A stretch of DNA of 18,316 nt from Deltaproteobacteria bacterium (GTDB taxonomy: Bacteria > Desulfobacterota > Binatia > DP-6), in NCBI GenBank assembly GCA_005879205.1, contig VBLD01000017.1, positions 1-18,316 of the forward strand. Direction: 5' to 3'. The notes below the pieces were generated by a model that saw only the letters and a program-made list of their open reading frames with translations, made no database searches and had not been told where the DNA came from. Position 1 is the stretch's first letter, and the number at the start of each line of letters is the position of its first letter. Below are positions 7,980 to 14,299 of this stretch, in pieces. The position numbers and the translations under genes were made by a program.

Positions 7980-8933
7980 ATGTTGCGTCGATCGATGACG
8001 AGCGGCTCGACACCTTCGCCGGACGTGTCCGACGGCTGGCCGTCGCTGCCGCTCGCGAGCTGGCAGGACACCTATGCCACGCTCCACATGTGGACGCAGA
8101 TCGTCGGCAAGGTGCGCATGGCGCTCACCCCGAAGCAGAACCATTGGTGGCACGTGACGCTCTACGTGACGGCGCGTGGCCTCACCACCTCGCCGATTCC
8201 TTACGAGGGGCGTGCGTTCGAGATCGTCTTCGACTTCATCGACCACGTGCTCGTCGTCAGTTGCTCCGACGGCACGGCGCGACGCCTGCCGCTCGTCCCC
8301 CGCACGGTCGCCGACTTCTACCGCGACCTGATGGCGGCGCTCGAAGGGCTCGGCATCGCCGTGAAGATCTGGCCGGTTCCGGTGGAGGTCCCGAATCCGA
8401 TCCGCTTCACCGACGATCGCGTGCACGCCTCTTACGATCCCGCCTCCGCGGGCCGGCTCTTTCAGATCCTCGTGCAGACGAACGCCGTCTTCCAGGAGTT
8501 CCGGGGACGCTTCGCGGGCAAGTGCAGCCCGGTGCACTTCTTCTGGGGCGCGTTCGACCTCGCCGTCACGCGCTTCTCGGGTCGGCCGGCGCCGCCGCGG
8601 CCGGACGCGGACCCCGTGACGCGCGAGGCGTATTCGCACGAGGTCATCAGCCACGGCTTCTGGCCTGGCGGGGTCTGGCCCGGGGCCGGGACGATCGAAG
8701 CGCCCGTCTACTACTCCTACACCGTGCCCGAGCCGCCGGGACTCCGTCAGGCGCCGATCGGACCGCCCGCGGCTTCCTACAGCGCCCAGCTCTCGGAGTT
8801 CCTCCTGCCCTACGACGACGTGCGGCGCGCCCCGTCGCCGCGCCAGGCCCTGCTCGACTTCCTCCAGAGCACCTACGAGGCCGGTGCCGAGCTGGCGGGG
8901 TGGGATCGGAGCGCGCTCGACCGGCAGGCGTGA
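7980..8933 (+). CDS. DUF5996 family protein
   Basis: A 317-residue cytoplasmic protein. It is recognised from the family's very regular opening (WPSLPLASWQDTYATLHMW, TQIVGKVRMALTPKQNHWWH) and from the later blocks EIVFDFIDH, FRGRFAGKCSPVHFFWGAFDL and YSYTVPEP. No catalytic motif is known to me for this family and the function is not established. There is no signal peptide or membrane segment. The start is uncertain: ATG 7980 is 6 bases after GGAAG, while GTG 7974 and ATG 7995 are in-frame alternatives that would not touch the conserved part. It may be co-transcribed with the secreted hydrolase upstream, and ends 4 bases before the TetR operator region. Confidence 0.88.
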   Translation: MLRRSMTSGSTPSPDVSDGWPSLPLASWQDTYATLHMWTQIVGKVRMALTPKQNHWWHVTLYVTARGLTTSPIPYEGRAFEIVFDFIDHVLVVSCSDGTARRLPLVPRTVADFYRDLMAALEGLGIAVKIWPVPVEVPNPIRFTDDRVHASYDPASAGRLFQILVQTNAVFQEFRGRFAGKCSPVHFFWGAFDLAVTRFSGRPAPPRPDADPVTREAYSHEVISHGFWPGGVWPGAGTIEAPVYYSYTVPEPPGLRQAPIGPPAASYSAQLSEFLLPYDDVRRAPSPRQALLDFLQSTYEAGAELAGWDRSALDRQA

Positions 8934-8936
8934 ATA

Positions 8937-8985
8937 TCTGATGATTTCATCAGTCTTGACATAGTCATCAGACGTACGCTATCGA
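8937..8985 (+). promoter_or_regulatory. Promoter and operator of the first tetR gene and its operon
   Basis: A consensus -35 box TTGACA is at 8956-8961, and a -10-like TATCGA is at 8980-8985 (18-base spacer). Overlying it is a perfect inverted repeat CTGATGA-TT-TCATCAG at 8938-8953. A third half-site, TCATCAGA, is at 8965-8972, mirroring TCTGATGA at 8937-8944. The -35 box is thus bracketed by half-sites, the expected arrangement for autorepression by the TetR protein encoded immediately downstream. Confidence 0.7.
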
Positions 8986-8992
8986 CGGCGGC

Positions 8993-9697
8993 GTGAGCGC
9001 GAGGGGGGCCAAGCCCGCACGGCCGGATCGCGGCGCCCGCCGCCGGCTGGAGACCCGGGCGCGGCTCGTGTGGGCGGCCCGCGAGCTCATGGCCCGCAAG
9101 GGTGTCGGCGCCACGTCGATCCAGGAGATCACCGACACGGCCGACGTCGGGTTCGGCTCCTTCTACAATCACTTCGCCTCCAAGGAGGCGATCGCCGGAG
9201 CGGTGATGGAGCAGGCGATCGAGAGCTTCGGCGACGCCGCCGACCGGTTCGCGGAGACGATCGACGATCCCGCCGAGGTGCTGGCGGCGTCCGTCCGCCA
9301 CGCCGTCATGCGAGCGGCGTCCGACGAAGCCTGGGGGTGGTTCCTCATCCGCACGGCGCTGGCGCGGGGAGACGGGCTCCGCCGGGGCCTGGGGCGTCGC
9401 CTCGCCCACGACGTCGGGACCGGCGCCAAGGCGGGTCGCTTCAAGGTCGATGACCTCGTCGGCACGATGCTGGCGGCGGGCGGCGCGATCCTGGCGATCA
9501 TCGCGGGGCGGCTCCAGGGCGAGATCGGTGACGACGCCCCGGAGCGCGCCGCCGCCGTCGTGCTGAAGCTGCTCGGTCTCCCGGCGCGGGAGGCGAGCCA
9601 GGTTGCGAACCGACCGCTTCCCGCGATCGCGGTTCCCGAAACCTCCCCTGCTCCACGCCGCTCGACGGCACGCGGTCGCCGCGCGTCGCAGCACTGA
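8993..9697 (+). CDS. TetR/AcrR family transcriptional regulator
   Basis: A 234-residue regulator. The N-terminal helix-turn-helix domain (about residues 15-70) has the TetR hallmark: AARELMARKGVGATSIQEI, a recognition segment ending GFGSFYNHF, then SKEAI. The C-terminal all-helical ligand domain is less conserved, and the last ~30 residues form an Arg/Ser/Pro-rich tail. It is the first gene of the aromatic-type operon, so it probably represses that operon and itself through the inverted repeat at 8937-8972, with a pathway substrate or intermediate as inducer (inference). The start is GTG at 8993. No Shine-Dalgarno precedes it and the predicted transcription start is at about 8992, so leaderless translation is likely. 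The stop codon overlaps the GAGGAG ribosome-binding site of the next gene, suggesting coupling. Confidence 0.9.
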   Translation: MSARGAKPARPDRGARRRLETRARLVWAARELMARKGVGATSIQEITDTADVGFGSFYNHFASKEAIAGAVMEQAIESFGDAADRFAETIDDPAEVLAASVRHAVMRAASDEAWGWFLIRTALARGDGLRRGLGRRLAHDVGTGAKAGRFKVDDLVGTMLAAGGAILAIIAGRLQGEIGDDAPERAAAVVLKLLGLPAREASQVANRPLPAIAVPETSPAPRRSTARGRRASQH

Positions 9698-9707
9698 GGA
9701 GTCTCGA

Positions 9708-11186
9708 ATGAAGCTCGCCACCTTCACCCACGACGGCGCCACGCGGATCGGCGTGGTCACGGGAGACGAGATCGTGGACCTGGCCGCCGCGGCCCCGGGC
9801 CTGCCGCCCGACATGGTCGCGCTCCTCGCCGGCGGCGCGGCCGCCCTGGAGGCGGCCCGCAAGGCCGAGGCGCGGGCCACCGGTCGCCTGAAGCTCGCCG
9901 CGGTGCGACTCGAGGCGCCGATCCGCCGCCCGTCGAAGTTCCTGGCCATCGGCCTCAACTATGCCGATCACGTGCGCGAGTCCGGCCTCGAGGCGCCGGC
10001 CGTGCCGGTCTTCTTCAACAAGCAGACGACCTGCGTCACGGGCCCCCACGACCCGATCCACCTGCCGCGCGTGTCGCCGCTCCTCGACTACGAGGGCGAG
10101 CTCGCCTTCGTCATCGGGCGCCGCTGCCGTCACGTGTCGCGCGAGCGGGCGGCAGAGGTGATCGCCGGCTACCTCGTCGTCAACGACGTGAGCGTGCGAG
10201 ACTGGCAGCTCCGGACGCCCACCATGACGATGGGGAAGTCGTTCGACACCCACGGCCCGATGGGTCCGTGGCTCGTGACGGCGGACGAGATCGGCGATCC
10301 CCACGCGCTCGAGCTGCGCACCTGGGTGAACGGGGAGCTCCGGCAGCACTCGAACACGCGCCATCTGATCTACGACTGCTTCGCCCAGGTGGAGCACCTC
10401 TCCACGGCCTTCACGCTCGAGCCCGGCGACGTCGTCACGACCGGCACGCCCGCCGGGGTCGGCGGCGCCATGAGCCCGCCCCGCTTCCTCGGGCGGGGCG
10501 ACGTGGTGCGGATCGAGATCGAGAAGATCGGCTCGATCGAGAATCGAGGAGCCCGCAGAGACGGCAACGGAGGTCCGGACATGAGCAGAGACGAGGATCG
10601 GAACGCCAAGCTGGCCGCGGGTCGCGGGCGCCTCGCGCCCATCAAGCTGGCGCACGTCGTCCGGCGCACGTCGCGCTTCGACGAGATGCTGGCGTGGTAC
10701 CAGAGCGTGCTCGGCGCCGACGTCGTGCACTCGGACGGGATGCTCGCGTTCCTCACCTACGACGACGAGCACCATCGCATCGCGATCGCCCGGATCCCCG
10801 GACTGCCGGACCAGCCGCCGCTCGCCGCCGGCACCGACCACGTGGCGTTCACCCACGCGGACCTCGGCGATCTGCTGCACACCTATGCCCGTCTCAAGAG
10901 CGAAGGCATCGAGCCCTACTGGTGCATCAACCACGGCCCGACCACGTCGATGTACTACAAGGACCCCGACGGCAGCCGCGTCGAGCTGCAGGTCGACAAC
11001 TTCCCCACCGCCGAGGAGACCAATCGGTGGATCCGGAGCGGCGACTTCGCCGCCAACCCGATCGGGGTCGTCTTCGATCCGGAGGATCTGCTCGCCCGCT
11101 ACCGGGCGGGCGAGCCGATCGAGGAGCTCCGGGAGAGGCCGCCGCTTCCCACGGGAACCACCCCGTTCGACATGCTGCGCTTCTGA
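9708..11186 (+). CDS. Fused FAH-family hydrolase/hydratase and VOC extradiol-dioxygenase-like protein
   Basis: A single open frame of 492 residues with two normally separate enzymes. Residues 1-285 are a fumarylacetoacetate-hydrolase family domain: IGLNYADHVRESG, the metal-binding pair YEGELAF (Glu129, Glu131) and VNDVSVRD (Asp160), then TMGKSFDTHGPMGPW and TGTPAGVGGAM. This group hydrolyses or hydrates ring-cleavage products. Residues ~312-492 are a one-domain vicinal-oxygen-chelate protein with the 2-His-1-Glu triad AHVV, TDHVAF and RVELQVD, as in type I extradiol dioxygenases. Only a short linker joins them. The second domain retains its own ATG (10581) and GGAGGT ribosome-binding site, so either the fusion is recent (stop lost), both a fused and a free VOC product are made, or an indel in the read has merged two genes. 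The start ATG 9708 follows GAGGAG; the frame opens further upstream within tetR but that stretch is not conserved. Confidence 0.85.
   Translation: MKLATFTHDGATRIGVVTGDEIVDLAAAAPGLPPDMVALLAGGAAALEAARKAEARATGRLKLAAVRLEAPIRRPSKFLAIGLNYADHVRESGLEAPAVPVFFNKQTTCVTGPHDPIHLPRVSPLLDYEGELAFVIGRRCRHVSRERAAEVIAGYLVVNDVSVRDWQLRTPTMTMGKSFDTHGPMGPWLVTADEIGDPHALELRTWVNGELRQHSNTRHLIYDCFAQVEHLSTAFTLEPGDVVTTGTPAGVGGAMSPPRFLGRGDVVRIEIEKIGSIENRGARRDGNGGPDMSRDEDRNAKLAAGRGRLAPIKLAHVVRRTSRFDEMLAWYQSVLGADVVHSDGMLAFLTYDDEHHRIAIARIPGLPDQPPLAAGTDHVAFTHADLGDLLHTYARLKSEGIEPYWCINHGPTTSMYYKDPDGSRVELQVDNFPTAEETNRWIRSGDFAANPIGVVFDPEDLLARYRAGEPIEELRERPPLPTGTTPFDMLRF
10569..10583 (+). promoter_or_regulatory. Internal ribosome-binding site and start codon for the VOC domain
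   Basis: GGAGGT at 10569-10574 is followed by six bases and ATG at 10581, a near-ideal initiation signal inside the fused frame. Initiation here would give a free 201-residue VOC protein with metal ligands His25, His87 and Glu135. The ATG is part of ATGA, whose TGA lies in the +1 frame. That is the arrangement expected if the FAH gene formerly ended by overlapping the VOC start. Confidence 0.65.
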
Positions 11187-11198
11187 GCGAAGGACGTC

Positions 11199-11927
11199 AT
11201 GACCGAGACGATGACGCTCTACGACTCCCCCGGCTCGCCCTGCGCGCGGCGGGTGCGCGCGGTGCTGCTCGAGAAGGGCATCGCGTGGACGACGCGCCTC
11301 GTCGACCTGACGCGCCTGGAGCAGAAGCGTCCGGAGTACCTGGCGCTGAACCCGAACGGCGTCGTGCCGACGCTCGTCCACGGCGACCGGGTGGTCTACG
11401 AGTCGAACGTCATCACCGAGTACCTGGACGACGTCTTTCCCGAGCCGCCGCTCTACCCGCAAGATCCCTGGGCCCGGGCGCAGGCGAAGATGTGGCAGGC
11501 GTTCGAGCTGGCGATGGCGAAGGAGTTCCGGCCACTCATGTACCTGCGCGTCATCGGGCCCTACGACCGCCTGCGGTCCCGCGAGGAGGTGCTGGCCGAC
11601 GCGCGCCGCTCGACCGACGACCCCGCCCACCTCGACTGGGTGCGCCGGGTGTACGACGACGAGGTCGTCTCGCCGACCGAGGTCCGGCATCTCGAGTCGC
11701 TGCTCCTCCAGCGGCTCGACCGGCTGGAGGCGGCGCTCCCCGGCCGCGACTGGCTCGTCGGCGGCCGCTACTCGATCGCCGACCTGTCGGTCGCGCCCCG
11801 GGTCCAGATGTACCCGATGGTCCAGCTCCCGCTCGCGCCCGAACGACACCGCCGGGTGTGCGACTGGCTCGGGCGGCTCGCCGCGCGCCCCTCGTTCGCG
11901 CGCAGCGAAAACGTCCAGCCGGGCTGA
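11199..11927 (+). CDS. Glutathione S-transferase, LigF-like (beta-etherase-type or isomerase)
   Basis: A 242-residue soluble GST. The N-terminal thioredoxin-like domain (about 1-82) includes YDSPGSPCARRVRAVLLEKG with the probable catalytic Ser, NPNGVVPTLVHGD with the cis-Pro, and ESNVITEYLDDVFPE with the Glu-Ser glutathione-binding pair. The helical C-terminal domain carries an extended segment between its first helices (DPAHLDWVRRVYDDEV) before LEAALPGRDWLVGGRYSIADL. This extra segment resembles LigF-type lignin beta-etherases more than maleylpyruvate isomerases; that similarity is from memory, not a search. The role could be thiolytic ether cleavage, or glutathione-dependent isomerisation of a ring-cleavage product. 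ATG 11199 follows AAGGA, 12 bases after the FAH-VOC stop, and the monooxygenase start is 6 bases after this stop, so it is mid-operon. Confidence 0.88.
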   Translation: MTETMTLYDSPGSPCARRVRAVLLEKGIAWTTRLVDLTRLEQKRPEYLALNPNGVVPTLVHGDRVVYESNVITEYLDDVFPEPPLYPQDPWARAQAKMWQAFELAMAKEFRPLMYLRVIGPYDRLRSREEVLADARRSTDDPAHLDWVRRVYDDEVVSPTEVRHLESLLLQRLDRLEAALPGRDWLVGGRYSIADLSVAPRVQMYPMVQLPLAPERHRRVCDWLGRLAARPSFARSENVQPG

Positions 11928-11933
11928 GCTCGG

Positions 11934-13440
11934 GTGCACGCGCTCCACGACGTCGCCATCGTCGGCTACGGCCCGGTCGGCCAGACGCTCGCCATCCTTC
12001 TCGGCCAGCGGGGCTGGCGCGTCGCGGTGCTCGAGAAGCAGCCCGAGGCGTACCCGCTCCCCCGAGCGGTCCACTTCGACCACGAGGTCGCCCGCATCCT
12101 GCAGGCGGCGGGACTCGGCCGGGAGCTGCCCCGACTGAGCGAGCCGGCCGACGTCTACGAGTGGCGGAACGCCGCCGGCGAGACGCTGCTCCGCATCGGC
12201 AGCAACCGCGCGGGCCTCTCGGGCTGGCCCGAGGCCAACATGTTCTCGCAGCCCGACCTCGAGCGCGCGCTCGACGCCCGCGCGCGCGCGCTCCCGGAAG
12301 TGACCGTGCGACGGGGGGCCGAGGTCGTCGACGTTCGCCCGTCGCCCGACGACGTCGAGCTGGCCGTGGCGAGCCCCGGCGGCGAACGGAGCCAGCACCG
12401 AGCCCGCTGGGTCGTCGGCTGCGACGGCGCCAACAGCTTCGTCCGCCGGCAGGTCGGCGCCACGGTGACGGATCTCGGGTTCTTCTTCGACTGGCTGATC
12501 GTCGACGTCCTGCCCCGCGAGCCGCGGGTCTGGGATCCGATCAACGGGCAGCTCTGCGATCCCGCGCGGCCCACGACCATCGTCTCCGGCGGACCCGGGC
12601 GCCGGCGCTGGGAGTTCATGCGGCTCCCGGGCGAGGACGTCGCCGAGCTCAACACCGAACGGACTGCGTGGCAACGCCACCCTCGAGCGCCACGCCGTCT
12701 ACACGTTCCAGGCCCGCTGGGTCGACCGCTGGCGGACGGGGCGCATCCTCCTCGCCGGCGACGCCGCCCATCAGATGCCGCCCTTCGCGGGTCAGGGGAT
12801 GTGCTCGGGCATCCGCGACGCCGCCAACCTCGCCTGGAAGCTCGACCTCGTGCTCGCCGGGAAGGCCGCCGAGAGCCTGCTCGACACCTACGCGTCGGAG
12901 CGCATCCCGCAGGTCCGCCAGGCGATCGAGTTCTCGATCGAGCTCGGCAAGGTGATCTGCGTGGCGGACCCCGAGCAGGCGAGCGCTCGCGACGCCGCGA
13001 TGATCGCGGCGGCTGGCGCGGCGGGCGTCACCCCGCCCCTGCCGACGCCCGCGCTCGGTCCCGGCCTCCTCCTCGACGGCGATCCGCTCGCCGGCCATCT
13101 CTTCCTCCAGGGCGAGGTGCGCCGCGGCGCCGCCGCCGGGCGCTTCGACGACGTCGTCGGGCGCGGCTTCGCCCTGCTCGGCAGGTCGGCCGATCCGGGG
13201 AGCATCCTCCCGCCCGACCTCGCGGCATTCTTCGCATCGCTCGACGGAATCACGGCCCACGTCGCCGCGGATGGCGCCGTTCACGACGTGAACGGAAGCT
13301 ACGCGAAGTGGTTCGAGAAGAACGGCGTCGGGGTCGTGCTGCAACGTCCCGACTTCCACGTCTTCGGCACCGCGCCCACCGCCGACGGGGCCGCCGCGCT
13401 CGTCGGCCGGCTCCGGAGCGCCCTGGGGCGCGCCGGATGA
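11934..13440 (+). pseudogene. FAD-dependent aromatic monooxygenase (3-(3-hydroxyphenyl)propionate hydroxylase-like), frameshifted
   Basis: A class A flavoprotein monooxygenase split between two frames. The first part (11934 to about 12671) has the FAD motif GYGPVGQT, MhpA-like QPDLERAL and the NAD(P)H/FAD motif CDGANSFVRR, ending at LPGEDVAELNTERTAW. The second part continues one frame over from about 12670: NATLERHAVYTFQARW, the second FAD motif LLAGDAAHQMPPFAGQGMCSG, and a C-terminal thioredoxin-like region with RPDFHVFGTA. About eleven residues present in relatives between TAW and NATLERH are missing, so a deletion near 32 bases best explains the break. Rejoined, the protein is ~500 residues, the family norm. 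Intact relatives hydroxylate a phenolic ring ortho to an existing hydroxyl, feeding extradiol cleavage. The start is a GTG 6 bases after the GST stop. The stop overlaps the next ATG (ATGA). Confidence 0.82.
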
Positions 13441-13574
13441 GGCAGCCGGCCGCGCGCTACTGCACGTTCGCGGTGACGGACGTCGCCGCGTCGAGCGTCA
13501 GCCCACATGTCGAGGAGCACGGGCAGCGGCGAGCGTTCGACCTCGGTCGAGAACGCGGGGTGCGGCGCGCTCAC
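13299..13574 (-). pseudogene. Truncated thioredoxin-like gene start
   Basis: On the minus strand a GTG at 13574 overlaps the stop of the TetR gene (GTGA), again implying coupling. Its first 25 codons (13574-13500) read MSAPHPAFSTEVERSPLP then VLLDMWA, which closely follows a thioredoxin opening of the type VLVDFWA. The expected WCGPC active site never appears: from 13499 onward the frame is unrelated, low-complexity sequence antisense to the monooxygenase 3' end, stopping at 13299. Only the N-terminal stub remains, and it meets the plus-strand stub at about 13494-13500. Confidence 0.4.
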
Positions 13575-13622
13575 GGTCGCCGTCCGGTCGTGGCCAGCAG
13601 GCCGGGCCGCCGCGGGAGGTGA
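13437..13622 (+). pseudogene. Truncated gene start, possibly VOC family
   Basis: The ATG overlaps the monooxygenase stop in ATGA, the signature of a translationally coupled gene. The first 19 residues (MRQPAARYCTFAVTDVAAS) look like the first beta-strand of a VOC/glyoxalase-fold protein, where one would next expect a segment such as V-x-FY. After about base 13494 the frame turns into Arg-rich sequence antisense to the opposite-strand genes and ends at 13622. I read it as the stump of a further operon gene whose 3' part has been lost. Short and without an informative core, so the family call is weak. Confidence 0.35.
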
Positions 13623-14212
13623 CGGAGCCCCATCCACGCCAGCGCCGCGATGTGGCTCGCCACGGTCTCCACCGGCGGCGGCTTGCGGCTCTCCGTCCAC
13701 CACTGCCCGACGAACGCCACCATGCCGACCAGCGCGTGCGCGTAGATCGGCGCCGCCTTCGCATCGTAGCCCGCCTTCCGGAACTGCTCGGCGAAGATCG
13801 CGCCCACCCGGTCGGCGAGGTCGTACATGAGCGCCGGCATCTCCCCGCTCCGCTTCGACGCGGGGGCGTCGCGCAGCAGCACCGCGAAGCCGCCGGGGCG
13901 CTCCTTCACGTAGACGAGGAAGGCCAGCGCCGCCCGCTCCAGGCGTTCGCGCGGTGAGCCCGACGAGATCGCCTCGACGATGCGGCCGACGATGTGCTCC
14001 ACCTCGCGGTCGACGATCACCGCGTAGAGCCCTTCCTTCCCGCCGAAGTGCTCGTAGACGATCGGTTTCGAGATGCCGGCGCGCGCCGCGATCTCCTCCA
14101 CCGACGTCGCCTCGTAGCCGCGCTGGGCGAAGACGGCGCGCCCCACCTCGACCAGCTGGGCCCGCCGCGCCGAGGCGACGAGCCGCCCCGAGCCTCCCTC
14201 CTTCCTGGCCAC
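13571..14212 (-). CDS. TetR/AcrR family transcriptional regulator, divergent from the desaturase
   Basis: A 213-residue regulator. The N-terminal DNA-binding domain (about residues 15-65) carries AVFAQRGYEATSVEEIAARA, GISKPIVYEHFGGKEGL. The C-terminal helical domain has DLADRVGAIFAEQFRKAGYDA and a Trp-rich stretch GQWWTESRK, common in lipid-metabolism TetR regulators. It is divergently placed 87 bases from a fatty-acid desaturase, with two identical palindromes between. It most likely represses the desaturase and itself, perhaps sensing an acyl-CoA or free fatty acid (inference). The start is GTG at 14212 with no Shine-Dalgarno; a minus-strand TAGTAT at 14227-14222 would place transcription initiation only a few bases upstream, so this too may be leaderless. 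Its stop overlaps the thioredoxin-like stub. Confidence 0.9.
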   Translation of the reverse strand: MARKEGGSGRLVASARRAQLVEVGRAVFAQRGYEATSVEEIAARAGISKPIVYEHFGGKEGLYAVIVDREVEHIVGRIVEAISSGSPRERLERAALAFLVYVKERPGGFAVLLRDAPASKRSGEMPALMYDLADRVGAIFAEQFRKAGYDAKAAPIYAHALVGMVAFVGQWWTESRKPPPVETVASHIAALAWMGLRHLPRRPGLLATTGRRP

Positions 14213-14265
14213 TTGACACGCATACTACGCTATCGTAAGTTACGCAATCGTAAGTTACGGTTACG
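14213..14265 (+). promoter_or_regulatory. Desaturase promoter with twin TetR-type operators
   Basis: A perfect -35 box TTGACA at 14213-14218 is followed by a 17-base spacer and TAAGTT at 14236-14241. Two identical palindromes, CGTAA-G-TTACG, lie at 14234-14244 and 14249-14259, within a 13-base direct repeat (ATCGTAAGTTACG) of 15-base period. A further half-site GTTACG follows at 14260-14265. The first palindrome covers the -10 element and the second the start region, so binding would block desaturase transcription and, from the same site, affect tetR. Confidence 0.75.
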
Positions 14266-14299
14266 TCGCCGTAGGAGCAGGCGCGGCAAGGGAGGATCG

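Noticed and set aside
6346..8013. Minus-strand open frame of 555 codons
   Set aside because: Antisense to the secreted hydrolase, whose signal peptide, nucleophile elbow and His are clear; the antisense product is low-complexity.
9498..12680. Minus-strand open frame of 1060 codons across the operon
   Set aside because: It is antisense to well-supported FAH-VOC, GST and monooxygenase genes, is Arg/Gly/Asp/His-rich with no domain, and is a usual artefact of GC-rich coding DNA.
10268..12955. Plus-strand open frame of 895 codons
   Set aside because: Out-of-frame shadow of the same genes; composition is Arg/Pro/Ala-dominated and no motif appears.
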